DNA of 43,754 nt from Candidatus Cloacimonadota bacterium (GCA_021108315.1 JAIORE010000073.1:1-43754); one strand, 5' to 3'. Positions 9,144 to 18,668 are shown, numbered from the stretch's first letter. The notes: generated by a model not told the origin, from the letters alone. Translations and numbers: made by a program.

Positions 9144-9956
9144 TTATTTTATAATTAGTGTAAAAATTAAATCTGCTTCCAAATTTCCAATTTTGAGAGG
9201 ATTTTCACCTGTTTTCAGCATAAGTAACTCTTTTTTTCCAGGGTTCACCATCATTACACCATTCAGTTCACTACCATGCCAACTTCCATAATCCTGAAAA
9301 TAAAAACCATCTCTTTTATGTAAAATAGCAAAATGTGAACGAGAAATATTAAACGGATGCCTATCATGAAGATATAGTTCATTTCTATGAAAAAGCATAT
9401 CTGAGCGTCTGCGAGAATAACGTCCCACTCTGAACGGAAAAGATTTTATCTCAATACTCTTTTCACCGTGCAATGCAATAAGTGCTCTATTTGTTTCGGC
9501 TTTTAAATAAACTTTTTTAGCATTGGGTGAATGATCATCTTGAATAAATTCTTCCTCTTCTTGAATTCTTTCCTCAGGTATTCCATCATGAAGTTCTGAA
9601 AACTTAATTTCATATTCTCTAATTCGCTTTGAAAAGGCTTGTATTATTGGTGCAATATAAGGATTTAACTCTGAATCAAATAACTTTGAAAACAGACGTG
9701 GATCTATAATTTCTACTTCTAAATCAGTTTTAGCTACTACCGTATGTTGTTTTATTCCACCAAACACCAAATTAAGTTCTCCAAATACATCTCCCTTTTT
9801 GAGAATCTCTGTAATATATTCTTTCCCTGAAGAATTCTTTTTTTTACATTCTACTGAACCAGACAAAATTATATAAATTTCTTCCGATTGCTCCCCTTGT
9901 TTTATCACAATATCACCCTGTGAATAATTCATTTTTCTATAATCTTTGTATGCCAA
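9144..9956 (-). CDS. Cyclic-nucleotide-binding domain + FHA domain protein
   Basis: A 270-aa soluble protein. Residues about 10-95 form a CRP-type cyclic-nucleotide-binding beta roll (GDIVIKQGEQSEEIYIILSG, then GDVFGEL). A charged linker follows. A C-terminal FHA domain (about 165-270) has VGRYSRRR, SRSHF and GSWHGSELNG, the usual phosphothreonine-contact positions. There is no DNA-binding helix-turn-helix, so it is probably a signalling adaptor and not a CRP regulator. The start is a TTG at 9956 with a perfect AGGAGG 5 bases upstream; the next ATG, at residue 9, has none. It lies 11 bases after a paralogue of the same architecture. Confidence 0.85.
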   Translation of the reverse strand: MAYKDYRKMNYSQGDIVIKQGEQSEEIYIILSGSVECKKKNSSGKEYITEILKKGDVFGELNLVFGGIKQHTVVAKTDLEVEIIDPRLFSKLFDSELNPYIAPIIQAFSKRIREYEIKFSELHDGIPEERIQEEEEFIQDDHSPNAKKVYLKAETNRALIALHGEKSIEIKSFPFRVGRYSRRRSDMLFHRNELYLHDRHPFNISRSHFAILHKRDGFYFQDYGSWHGSELNGVMMVNPGKKELLMLKTGENPLKIGNLEADLIFTLIIK

Positions 9957-9967
9957 AATATCCTCCT

Positions 9968-10741
9968 TTATTTGATGATAATCTTAAATATAAGATTATC
10001 AGATTTTGAACCAAAATAAATTATATTTTCTCCTTGTTTCAAAGGAGCTAATAAAAAATTGTGCTTTGATTTTAATTTCTCATTATTAACTATTGTTCCT
10101 AATTTACTTTTTAGATCTTTTACAAATAATAGGTCTTCGATTAACACAAGTGAACAGTGATGTCTAGACACAATATGTGGTTCTTTGTCAATTAATTCTA
10201 GATCATTCCTGTAAAATAGTCTGTTTACTTTTTTTCTGGAATAACGACCTATCGTAAAGGGTAATTCCTTTATTTCTATGAGCTTAATTCCATTTACAGA
10301 TTTCATTGCTTTTTTTGAAATTGCTTCAATTGTTATTCTATTAAATGAAATCTTGGTTGCTTCTTGAAAAACTCTTTGATTTTCACCTCTACTTAATAAT
10401 TCGCTACAGAAGCTGTTCATTCTAATAGATAACGATTTTATAATAGATAAGATTAGATTATTTGAATGATTTTCGTTTGAGCATTTTAAGTCTTCGGGAT
10501 CAATTTCCAAATATTCTGCATCAGTTTCTGCGTATGCACTTGTACTTCTGACGTTACTTTTAAAAAATTCAAAATCTCCAAAAACATCTGATTCACGTAG
10601 ATCAAATAAAATAAGCTTTTGTTGAGATTTTTTTTTAATTATTAGTATCTTTCCAGAAGTAATGAAATAAATTTTATCTGATTTATCTCCTGATCTATAA
10701 ATATAATTACCAGAATTTATTTCGTGGGAAATAATACTCAT
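9968..10741 (-). CDS. Cyclic-nucleotide-binding domain + FHA domain protein (paralogue)
   Basis: A 257-aa protein with the same order as its neighbour: a CRP-like sensor (about 1-85; GNYIYRSGDKSDKIYFITSG, ESDVFGDF) and a C-terminal FHA domain (about 150-257; IGRYSRKK, SRHHC, LGTIVNNEKL). Its FHA replaces the usual SRSHF by SRHHC but keeps the SR-H core. I start it at the ATG at 10741, which has AGGAGT about 10 bases upstream; a frame opening at 10774 adds an unlikely hydrophobic leader. With the downstream copy it forms a two-gene operon. A Ser/Thr kinase capable of making FHA ligands exists at 37012-43632, but any pairing is a guess. Confidence 0.83.
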   Translation of the reverse strand: MSIISHEINSGNYIYRSGDKSDKIYFITSGKILIIKKKSQQKLILFDLRESDVFGDFEFFKSNVRSTSAYAETDAEYLEIDPEDLKCSNENHSNNLILSIIKSLSIRMNSFCSELLSRGENQRVFQEATKISFNRITIEAISKKAMKSVNGIKLIEIKELPFTIGRYSRKKVNRLFYRNDLELIDKEPHIVSRHHCSLVLIEDLLFVKDLKSKLGTIVNNEKLKSKHNFLLAPLKQGENIIYFGSKSDNLIFKIIIK

Positions 10742-10941
10742 TATTAATTTACTCCTGAAGAAAATCAAACACATTACAATTTTAAAACTCGTTTGTTAAA
10801 TTCAAAATTTCTTAATTATTTGTCAAACAAATTATCATTTGACATACATTTCACTAAAGAAAAAAGTACATTTTCATAAAATATGCTACTCAATTTGATA
10901 GTTAGACTTTTGAGTAATTTATTAGTTTGAATTGAGGATAA

Positions 10942-12648
10942 ATGAAAAAAATTATAATCACTACTGGCGATCCAGCCGGAATTGGACCGGAAATTTGTTC
11001 CAGACAACTTCGTTTCCATCAATTAAAAAAAGAAGTTATCTATATTGTTTATGGCAAATTATTTACCTATCATGATGGAAATAATATTGAAAAAATAAGT
11101 AAGCTTTCTAAAGCTAAAGAGCCGAATAAGATATATTGGATAGAAATTGATAAACCTGTGATCATTGGAAAACCAACCAAACAATCAGGGAAAATAAGTT
11201 ATGAAATTCTAAAGCGTTGTGCTAAAGATATTTTGAAAAATAAAATTGATGCTGTAGTTACTTGTCCAATTTCCAAAACTGCAATTCAAGAAATAGAAAA
11301 AGAATTTATCGGTCATACTGAATTTTTTGCAAAAGCTTCAGGCTCTCATGATGAAATAATGACCTTTTGGAGTAAATATTTTAATCTTGCCTTATTAACT
11401 ACTCATTCTTCAATCAAAGAAATTATTAATAGTTTCGACGCTAAAATTATTGAAAAAAAGATCAAAAATATTCATAAATATATTAATGAACATCTCACAA
11501 ATCCCAAAATTGCTTTATTATCAATAAATCCTCATTCCGGAGAAAATGGTTCATTTGGAGATGAAGATATTGTTTTGGAACAAATTCTTATCCACCTTTC
11601 GGAAGAAAACATAATAATTGACGGACCATTCCCCTCTGATACATTTTTTTATTCAAAAGTGAGAAATTACGATTTTGTTATCTCATTATTTCATGATCAA
11701 GGGCTTATTCCATTTAAGATGCTTGCAGCAGATCATGGAGTGAACGTAACTTTGGGAATTCCTTTCTTGAGAACCTCTGTAGATCACGGAACAGCGTTTG
11801 ATATAGCAGGAAAAAATATTGCTTCGGAAGAGAGTTTTGCAAATGCTCTGTTTTTTGCTGAAAATACATTACTAAAAACAAAATTTACAGATAAAATAAT
11901 TTATAATAATTTTGCGAAATATTATGATAAATATATGCAGCATGTAGATTATAACCTTTGGGTAGAATTTATTTTGGAAAAATATTTTGAAGTTATGAAA
12001 ACAAAACCTAAAAAAATACTCGAAATCGCCTGCGGCACAGGAAATATCTGTAATAAAATCGCTTACAAAGGATACAAAATTTATGGATGTGATAATTCCA
12101 GTGAAATGTTAAAAATTGCAGCTTCAAAATCTAACAAAGTTAATTATTTTTGGTCTGATTACAAAAAAGAGATACAAAAAACAGGATTTGATTTCGCAAT
12201 TTTACTTTTTGATAGCATAAATTATTGTTTGACCCAAAAAGAGTTACTCACTACATTAAGAAATGTTTATAAATGCTTAAAAGAAAATTCCCTTTTTATT
12301 TTTGATATTTCCACTCTGAAAAATTGCGAAGATAATTTCGATGGTTTTGTAAACCTGGATGAAAGCCAAGACAGCTATATAATTCATCAGAGTCATCTGG
12401 ATTATGAGGAAAGCACTCTCACTACAAGTTTAACTTTTTTTATCAAGAATAACTATCTTTTTGAACGAAATGACGAAGTTCATATTCAGCATATTTATTA
12501 CGCTCGTGAAGTAGCTCAACTTGTTCATCGAGCAAATTTTGAATTGATTGGAGTTTTTCGATTGAATTCCTCTGAAAATCTAATATATGATTTGGATAAA
12601 GAAATCGATAATAAATTTACTCGCTTATATTTTGTGTTAAAAAAATGA
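10942..12648 (+). CDS. pdxA: PdxA fused to a SAM-dependent methyltransferase
   Basis: A 568-aa protein. Residues 1 to about 312 are a complete PdxA, 4-hydroxythreonine-4-phosphate dehydrogenase of pyridoxal phosphate synthesis. It has TTGDPAGIGPE at the start and three metal-binding His segments, GHTEFFA, LFHDQGLIPFKM and VDHGTAFD, with INPHSGENG between them. Residues about 315-568 are a class I methyltransferase: YNNFAKYYDKYM precedes motif I, EIACGTGN, at Glu361, followed by GCDNSSEML and FDFAILLFDSINY. The join reads straight through with no stop or low-complexity break. The substrate of the methyltransferase is unknown. Family members with the YDxYMxxxDY opening are usually separate genes. 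The last 4 bases overlap rnhB. Confidence 0.9.
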   Translation: MKKIIITTGDPAGIGPEICSRQLRFHQLKKEVIYIVYGKLFTYHDGNNIEKISKLSKAKEPNKIYWIEIDKPVIIGKPTKQSGKISYEILKRCAKDILKNKIDAVVTCPISKTAIQEIEKEFIGHTEFFAKASGSHDEIMTFWSKYFNLALLTTHSSIKEIINSFDAKIIEKKIKNIHKYINEHLTNPKIALLSINPHSGENGSFGDEDIVLEQILIHLSEENIIIDGPFPSDTFFYSKVRNYDFVISLFHDQGLIPFKMLAADHGVNVTLGIPFLRTSVDHGTAFDIAGKNIASEESFANALFFAENTLLKTKFTDKIIYNNFAKYYDKYMQHVDYNLWVEFILEKYFEVMKTKPKKILEIACGTGNICNKIAYKGYKIYGCDNSSEMLKIAASKSNKVNYFWSDYKKEIQKTGFDFAILLFDSINYCLTQKELLTTLRNVYKCLKENSLFIFDISTLKNCEDNFDGFVNLDESQDSYIIHQSHLDYEESTLTTSLTFFIKNNYLFERNDEVHIQHIYYAREVAQLVHRANFELIGVFRLNSSENLIYDLDKEIDNKFTRLYFVLKK

Positions 12649-13250
12649 ATTTGATTGAAAATCAGCAAAACGATTTTGATAAAAATCTAATCATCGCCGG
12701 AGTTGATGAAGCCGGAAGAGGTCCTTTGGCTGGACCGGTTGTTGCTACTGCTGTAATCCTCAAAAAAGGTATAGATATCGTTGGTTTAAACGATTCAAAG
12801 AAACTTTCATCAAAAAATAGAGAACGTTTATTCTCCGAGATAATTGAAAAATGCTTTACTTTTCAAATTGTATTTGTTTCTCATACTAAAATTGATGAGA
12901 TAAACATATTAAATGCAACTTTGTATGGAATGGCTCTTTCCGTAAAAAGATTATCAATCAAACCTGATCTTTGTATCATTGATGGAAATAAAATTCCGGA
13001 TGAGATCAAAAGTTTCTCAAAATTTATCATAAAAGGTGATGCAAAGTATGCCTCAATTGCTGCAGCTTCAATATTAGCAAAAGTGAGTAGAGATCGTTTT
13101 ATGATTAAATTACATAAAAAATACCCGCAATATAATTTCAAGAAGAATAAAGGTTATCCGACCAAAGAACATATAAAAAAGATATTTGAAAGTGGTATTA
13201 CTCCGTATCATAGAAAATCATTTAAACCAATCAAACAGCTATTTTCTTAA
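12645..13250 (+). CDS. rnhB: Ribonuclease HII
   Basis: A 201-aa protein of normal length. It cuts the RNA strand of RNA-DNA hybrids and removes misincorporated ribonucleotides. Visible signatures are GVDEAGRGPLAGPVV (Asp21 and Glu22), the central IIDGN segment with the third acidic residue, and SIAAASILAKVSRDR. The ATG overlaps the stop of the fused pdxA gene, so the two are translationally coupled. Confidence 0.96.
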   Translation: MNLIENQQNDFDKNLIIAGVDEAGRGPLAGPVVATAVILKKGIDIVGLNDSKKLSSKNRERLFSEIIEKCFTFQIVFVSHTKIDEINILNATLYGMALSVKRLSIKPDLCIIDGNKIPDEIKSFSKFIIKGDAKYASIAAASILAKVSRDRFMIKLHKKYPQYNFKKNKGYPTKEHIKKIFESGITPYHRKSFKPIKQLFS

Positions 13251-13261
13251 TAATTAAATAG

Positions 13262-13290
13262 TTGACACTCAATTCATTTATATAATTTTG
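13262..13290 (+). promoter_or_regulatory. Promoter for the SPT-like gene
   Basis: TTGACA at 13262-13267 and TTTG at 13287-13290, 19 bases apart, with TAAT before the TTTG, giving an exact TAnnTTTG box. The same spacing as the fMet tRNA promoter suggests a shared main sigma factor. The start codon is 27 bases downstream, after AAGGAG. Confidence 0.55.
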
Positions 13291-13316
13291 AAAAAAAATT
13301 AAAAATAAGGAGTATT

Positions 13317-14498
13317 ATGAGCTTTTTAGATAAGTGTAAAGAATTCACCGCTGCCAAAGAAATTATGGAACTTGGAAATTATCCCTATTTCAGGATTATT
13401 AGTTCAGAACAAGATACCGAAGTCATTGTGAATGGTAAAAAAATGCTGATGTTAGGTTCTAATAGTTATTTAGGACTCACCAATCATCCACGAGTAATCG
13501 AAGCAGCTCAAAAAGCCACTAAAAAATACGGAACAGGTTGTGCCGGATCAAGATTTTTAAATGGTACTTTGGATATTCATATTGAATTGGAAAGTGAACT
13601 TGCCAAATTAGTTGGAAAAGATGCTTCTCTTGTATTTGCTGCTGGATATATGGCAAATCTCGGAGCAATTTCTGCAATGATATCCAAAGGAGAATATATC
13701 ATCACAGATAAATATGATCATGCTTCAATTTTGGATGGATGCAAACTTTCTGATGGGAAAATGTTGAGATATAACCATAACAATATAGACCATCTAAAAA
13801 CTGTGTTGCAAAAACGAGTAAATGGGGCGAATTCACTTATTGTAGTAGATGGAATTTTTAGTATGGAAGGAGATATTGCCGATATTCCCAATATTGTAAA
13901 AATAGCTAAAAAATATGATGCAGGGATAATGGTTGATGAAGCTCACTCTATAGGAGTTTTAAATAAGGATGGAGCTGGGGCAACTGCTTATTTTAATGAA
14001 ACTGAGAATGTTGATCTTATTATGGGCACATTTAGTAAATCTTTAGCATCAATCGGTGGTTTTATTGCTGGCTCTCATGATCTTATTCATTTTATGAAAC
14101 ATCATGCTAGGTCACTTATCTTTAGTGCATCTTTACCTCCTGCATCTGCTGCAAGTGTATTAGAAGCTCTCAAAATAATGAAAGAAGAACCGGAAAGAAT
14201 TGAAAAACTCTGGAAAAATACAAATTATATGGCAAAAGAATTTAAAAACTTGGGTTATAATACAGGCTCTTCATGTACTCCAATTATTCCTCTTCATGTA
14301 GGAAATATGACAAACGCTTTTAATATTTGGAAACAACTTGATAACGAAGGTGTTTTCATCAATCCGGTTGTTCCTCCAGCTGTTCCACCCAATGATACAC
14401 TTATTAGAACAAGTTTTATGGCAAATCATACAATTGACCAGCTTGATATAGCTCTCGAAAAATTTGAGAAAATTGGTAAAAAAATTGGAATAATTTAA
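13317..14498 (+). CDS. Alpha-oxoamine synthase, likely serine palmitoyltransferase
   Basis: A 393-aa PLP-dependent enzyme of the KBL/BioF/SPT family. The Schiff-base lysine is Lys241 in GTFSKSLASIGGF; DEAHSIGVL carries the PLP-nitrogen Asp and the stacking His. The C-terminal part, GVFINPVVPPAVPPNDTLIR followed by FMANHTIDQLD, and HHARSLIFSASLPPA resemble Bacteroidetes-type serine palmitoyltransferase more than glycine C-acetyltransferase or BioF. SPT condenses serine with a fatty acyl-CoA, the first step of sphingolipid synthesis. No other sphingolipid gene is in the window, so a KBL role stays possible. Its cofactor pathway enzyme PdxA lies just upstream, under a separate promoter. Confidence 0.85.
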   Translation: MSFLDKCKEFTAAKEIMELGNYPYFRIISSEQDTEVIVNGKKMLMLGSNSYLGLTNHPRVIEAAQKATKKYGTGCAGSRFLNGTLDIHIELESELAKLVGKDASLVFAAGYMANLGAISAMISKGEYIITDKYDHASILDGCKLSDGKMLRYNHNNIDHLKTVLQKRVNGANSLIVVDGIFSMEGDIADIPNIVKIAKKYDAGIMVDEAHSIGVLNKDGAGATAYFNETENVDLIMGTFSKSLASIGGFIAGSHDLIHFMKHHARSLIFSASLPPASAASVLEALKIMKEEPERIEKLWKNTNYMAKEFKNLGYNTGSSCTPIIPLHVGNMTNAFNIWKQLDNEGVFINPVVPPAVPPNDTLIRTSFMANHTIDQLDIALEKFEKIGKKIGII

Positions 14499-14528
14499 AA
14501 TATTTATTCCATTTCTTGGAATAATATT
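14499..14528 (+). terminator. Hairpin after the SPT-like gene
   Basis: AATATT-t-ATTCC (14499-14510) pairs with GGAAT-AATATT (14518-14528) around ATTTCTT. It starts right after the stop codon. The T-run is weak, so it may be a leaky terminator or a processing site ahead of the protease gene. Confidence 0.5.
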
Positions 14529-14566
14529 TGCTATTATTACTAAAAAAAATAAAAATGAGGATTAAC

Positions 14567-17227
14567 ATGAAAAAAATAATTTTATTATCACTTTTAACAA
14601 TACTTGTTTGGCAGTTATCTGCAATTTTTCAATCTACAACTAATGCTGAGATTGTAGCTAAGAATTTTTTCAAAGAAAAAAATGAGAATCGCCAAATTGT
14701 TGAAACCAATACAATTGAGAAAAATTCAGAAACTTCAGCTTACATCTTTAATTTGCAACCAAATGGATTTATCGTTGTAAGTTCTGATGATAATATTCAA
14801 CCTGTAATTGCTTACTCAAATAACAATCTACTAGATCCCGAAATTGACGGAGATGTTCAATTTATTGCAATGATCAAGCAAGATATTCAGTTTCGAAAAG
14901 AATTTTATGCAAATAATAGCACTATTATCACTGAAAATCAAAAAATGTGGCAAGATTATTTGAGCAACAATATTCAAACTCGTGATTTTCAACAATGGCC
15001 TCCTTATGGATCAACTATGACTGGAGGTTGGGTAGAAACCCATTGGAATCAATCTGGAATCTATTCTAGATTTTGCCCACTTGATAATTCAGGACAGAGA
15101 TCTGTCGTTGGATGTGTTGCTACAGCTATGGCGATGATAATTGATTATCATAAATTTGTAGGAAATGTTAGCTTTGATGATTCTGATGATTTTTATAGTG
15201 GCTGGAGTAATATGCACATAGATAATGACCATGAAGAGCGTGATTTCCCTTCTTTCCCAGAATTAAATGAATATTTGGTTGATCTGAATGTTCATTACCA
15301 AAATGGAGTTCAACTCACGATGGATGATCTTTCTGCTTTGAATTTTGCTTGCGGAATTTCGGTTCATATGATGTGGAGTTCAAATGGATCAGGAGCTTGG
15401 ACTGCTGAAGTGGCAGATGGTCTATTAAATAAATTCGGGTTTGATTCTGCTGTGTATATTGAAAACAACGATTCATCTTTTTATGACACCCTAAGAGAAA
15501 ATATGATAATGATGAAGCCAGTGGAATTAACTATTTATACATCAGGCTGGAATAATGGGCATGCTATAATTTGTGATGGTTACAATACTGAAGAATATTA
15601 TCATCTGAATTACGGTTGGGGAACTTCAAATAACGATTGTTGGTATCTTTTGCCAGAAGGAATGCCTGCAAACTATTCTATCGTAAGCGGTGGAGTAGTT
15701 AATATTGAAGGAGGAGAAACACCTTTTGCTGTTAACGGCAATGTTTCTATAGATGGTGTTTCGCCAGTGGGAACCTATATTCATTTAGAAGGAGATCGTT
15801 CTTCTGAATTGTTTATTGTTAATGAAAATGGAAATTTTCAAATACCTGCACTTTTTGCCGGAACTTATACAGCAACAGCTTCTTTGAATGATAGAATTCA
15901 CTATCAGCAGTTTGAAATTGATATTGACGAAAGCAATAATTTTATTCAATTTAATCTATCAAATTATGAAGGAATTACCGGAGATGTAACAGCTACTGTT
16001 GAAACGGAAGGTTGTCGAATTGATCTTTTTCAAGATGAAGAAATTTTACATTCCGCTTATGTTCAAAATGATGGAACTTATTTTATTCCAAACGTAATCC
16101 CCGGAACCTATCTCGCAAGAGCAAGCTTGAATGGAAATTATTATTATGCTCAGGAAATTGAAATGAATTTGGATAATATGAATTTTGATTTCGATCTTCA
16201 ATATTATCCGGCAGATATTAATGTTTCCTTTGCAAAAAGTGCTACCGACCTTTGGCATATCATTGCAAATTATTGGATTAGTTGTGCAATAAAACTTGAA
16301 ACTGAAGATTTACAAGATTTCTCAAATGATCTTCTCTCAAAAATTAGATTCAAATCACCAATTAATGATAATGAAGGTGAAATTATTGCTCAAATCTGGG
16401 AAAATAACACTATTCTTGTTGAAAAACCTGTTGAGGATTTACAATTTGGAGTTTGGATAGAAACAGAATTTGAAACCTTTATCCCTATCGAGGAAGATAA
16501 AGAATATTATATTGGTTATAGAATCATCTCAGATACTGGTGATCTTGCTTGGCATGATGATGGACCACGAGTTCCAGGAAAAGGTGCATTTTTTAATACA
16601 ACTAACTGGATAGCACTTCCTTCTTTGAACGATTATAACTTTTGCATCGAAGCTGGGTTTATCAGCCAGGAATTTGCAACGATCGAAGGTGATATTTCTT
16701 TAAACGGTGGATCAGGAGAAATTACAGATGTGGTTGTAAAAGCTAATAATTATATTTCTCATCCCAATCCAGATGGTAATTATTCATTTCAAATCAAGCC
16801 AGACGATTACGCTTTGTTTTGCGAACTTAATTCTTATAATACTGATATGAATTATGACATTGAACTTGTAAATGGTGATGTAATAAGTGATATGAACTTT
16901 TCTTTAACTTACACTACTTCATCAGATAATAATCAGATTTCTGTGTCTACTACAACCTTGATAGGAAACTACCCAAATCCGTTTAATCCTGAAACAAGTA
17001 TCTCTTTTTATAATGCTGAAGATATGCAAGATTTGGAATTATATATTTATAACATTAAAGGACAAAATATTAAGAAATTTGAAATCAGAAATGCAAAATT
17101 AGGAATGAACGAAATTATTTGGAATGGATCAGATAACAACAGTAATGCAGTTTCATCAGGAATTTATTTCTACAAACTTCAAACAAAAAATTTCTATCAA
17201 ACTAAAAAAATGATCTTAATGAAATAA
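14567..17227 (+). CDS. Secreted C10-family (streptopain-like) cysteine protease with sorting tail
   Basis: An 886-aa protein starting at the ATG preceded by GAGG 7 bases upstream; an earlier in-frame codon lies in the hairpin. Layout: signal peptide (1 to about 20); Spi/C10-type propeptide (about 22-110; IFNLQPNGFIVVSSDD); C10 catalytic domain (about 140-375) with nucleophile Cys183 in VVGCVATAMAM, His332 in GHAIICDG and the NYGWG segment; then carboxypeptidase-regulatory-like beta repeats and other beta modules; and a C-terminal FlgD/T9SS-type tail (about 805-886; LIGNYPNPFNPET ... SSGIYFYKL). It is probably secreted as a zymogen and attached or released through the tail. The substrate is unknown. 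Confidence 0.9.
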   Translation: MKKIILLSLLTILVWQLSAIFQSTTNAEIVAKNFFKEKNENRQIVETNTIEKNSETSAYIFNLQPNGFIVVSSDDNIQPVIAYSNNNLLDPEIDGDVQFIAMIKQDIQFRKEFYANNSTIITENQKMWQDYLSNNIQTRDFQQWPPYGSTMTGGWVETHWNQSGIYSRFCPLDNSGQRSVVGCVATAMAMIIDYHKFVGNVSFDDSDDFYSGWSNMHIDNDHEERDFPSFPELNEYLVDLNVHYQNGVQLTMDDLSALNFACGISVHMMWSSNGSGAWTAEVADGLLNKFGFDSAVYIENNDSSFYDTLRENMIMMKPVELTIYTSGWNNGHAIICDGYNTEEYYHLNYGWGTSNNDCWYLLPEGMPANYSIVSGGVVNIEGGETPFAVNGNVSIDGVSPVGTYIHLEGDRSSELFIVNENGNFQIPALFAGTYTATASLNDRIHYQQFEIDIDESNNFIQFNLSNYEGITGDVTATVETEGCRIDLFQDEEILHSAYVQNDGTYFIPNVIPGTYLARASLNGNYYYAQEIEMNLDNMNFDFDLQYYPADINVSFAKSATDLWHIIANYWISCAIKLETEDLQDFSNDLLSKIRFKSPINDNEGEIIAQIWENNTILVEKPVEDLQFGVWIETEFETFIPIEEDKEYYIGYRIISDTGDLAWHDDGPRVPGKGAFFNTTNWIALPSLNDYNFCIEAGFISQEFATIEGDISLNGGSGEITDVVVKANNYISHPNPDGNYSFQIKPDDYALFCELNSYNTDMNYDIELVNGDVISDMNFSLTYTTSSDNNQISVSTTTLIGNYPNPFNPETSISFYNAEDMQDLELYIYNIKGQNIKKFEIRNAKLGMNEIIWNGSDNNSNAVSSGIYFYKLQTKNFYQTKKMILMK

Positions 17228-17552
17228 TTTTGGATACTTTGGAGTAACTCAACCAAATTGAAATTTGGGTTGGTATAAATCATCTTTTTTAAAGAGGCTT
17301 TGTCGCTTAGCATTAACACAGTTAATGCACTCCATAAAAATTAAATATGTCATCCTAAACTAAAGTGAAGGATAATGTATTATATAGGATTGTTAGTTTT
17401 AACTCTGTAAAGACTAATAATCCTTTTTTCAATTTTTACCTCCCCAAACTTGCTATTGACAAAATAACCAATGAAATTGAGATATGTTTTTTCAAAATTT
17501 ATATTTTAGTATGAAAACTTTTGGGAGAATATATGAAATTTATAGGAATAAT
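17228..17552. other. Intergenic region with hairpins and the next promoter
   Basis: It holds a bulged hairpin (17250-17272), a perfect GCATTAA/TTAATGC hairpin (17310-17328), an ATCCT/AGGAT hairpin (17352-17373), a terminator at 17387, and TTGACA at 17456-17461 that may be the upstream promoter box of the next operon. The hairpins look like worn copies of dispersed intergenic repeats. No gene is seen. Confidence 0.5.
17387..17429 (+). terminator. Rho-independent terminator
   Basis: GGATTGTTAGT (17387-17397) pairs with ACTAATAATCC (17413-17423) with one mismatch, followed by TTTTTTC. It separates the protease gene from the operon starting at 17553. Confidence 0.75.
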
Positions 17553-18668
17553 ATGAAAAATATTTTTTTAATTTTCTTTTGTTGCCTGATATTCAATCTT
17601 GTTTCGGAAACAGCTCCTAATTTATCTTCCCGAATTGAAATTGATGGTTATAGTGATGAATTCATAAATGATGAAGTAATGCTTGTAGATTCTCTCGGAA
17701 ATACATTGGAATCTGATAATGATTCATATTGGGGGGAACACAACGACATAAAACAAATAAAGATAACTTGGGATCAGGATTTTCTTTATCTGGCAGTTGA
17801 TGCTTGTAGTTGGGATAATAATGTAATTTTATTTATTGATATTTATGATGATTATGGTATTGAGGATATGACAAGTTTGAATGCTTGGGCACGAAAATTT
17901 TATTTTTTTAATTTCAATCCTGATTTCTTTTTAGCGACTTGGGATAAAAATGAAAATCCCCAATTTTGGAAAATGACAGAAGGTTCTTCTTCAATTGCTG
18001 AACAAGTTCCGGAAATTACTACTAAAGCCACTTATGATAGCGGTCAATTAGGGCGTTCTATGGAAGCAAAAATTCCTTGGGAAACTCTATATTATGTGGG
18101 TTCTGCTTGGAATCGAACTTTAGAAAACTATCCTTCTATAAAAATTGCAGCATTAATAACTACCGGAGAAGATTTTACCGGTGGTCCTGATGTAGCTCCT
18201 GATAATCTGGGAGATATGTCTGAAGACTCTGGGAAAATGCTTGATATTGATAATTACCTTGAATTCATTATTGATGAAGATGGTGATGGAAATCCTGATA
18301 TTGGTATAAGTCCAAATTCTTGGAATCGAATTAGCTATTTTGCAATTCCTCAAACATTTATCCCAAAAAATATCTCAATGGGAAAAATAACTTTTCCCAA
18401 TGGAAAAGTTTTAAATCCCTATGATTTGACCTCACCATTTGAAGTTCAAATATCTCCGAATCGAGATTCAATATTTAATGCAATTGTTTATAATATCAAA
18501 GGTAAAGAAATTAAAAATTTACCAAAATGTTCAAATGAAAATTGTAAATGGTTTTGGGATGGTAAAGATAAGAACGGGAAAATTGTTCCTTTTGGATTTT
18601 ATTTAGTTCAGGTGGCGTCCGGTAATAAAGAGAATAGTAAAATTGAAGCTTTTTCTGTAATAAAATAG
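17553..18668 (+). CDS. Secreted CBM9/DOMON-like protein with sorting-type tail
   Basis: A 371-aa protein beginning at the third Met of the open frame, with AGGAAT 7 bases upstream and a proper signal peptide (MKNIFLIFFCCLIFNLVSE). The frame opens at 17484, but the extra residues would precede the signal. Residues about 30-260 look like a CBM9/DOMON-type sugar- or heme-binding beta domain: RIEIDGYSDEF, ITWDQDFLYLAVDACSWD, ILFIDIYDD. The C-terminus (about 290-371) is a FlgD-like fold (VYNIKGKEIKNL ... WFWDGKDKNGKIVPFGFYLVQV), typical of T9SS-exported proteins in FCB bacteria. It is first of a three-gene operon with a PorV-like protein and a barrel. Confidence 0.75.
   Translation: MKNIFLIFFCCLIFNLVSETAPNLSSRIEIDGYSDEFINDEVMLVDSLGNTLESDNDSYWGEHNDIKQIKITWDQDFLYLAVDACSWDNNVILFIDIYDDYGIEDMTSLNAWARKFYFFNFNPDFFLATWDKNENPQFWKMTEGSSSIAEQVPEITTKATYDSGQLGRSMEAKIPWETLYYVGSAWNRTLENYPSIKIAALITTGEDFTGGPDVAPDNLGDMSEDSGKMLDIDNYLEFIIDEDGDGNPDIGISPNSWNRISYFAIPQTFIPKNISMGKITFPNGKVLNPYDLTSPFEVQISPNRDSIFNAIVYNIKGKEIKNLPKCSNENCKWFWDGKDKNGKIVPFGFYLVQVASGNKENSKIEAFSVIK

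Noticed and set aside
9144..10741. Considered as CRP/FNR transcription regulators
   Set aside because: Both have the cyclic-nucleotide fold but the C-terminal part is FHA, with no helix-turn-helix.
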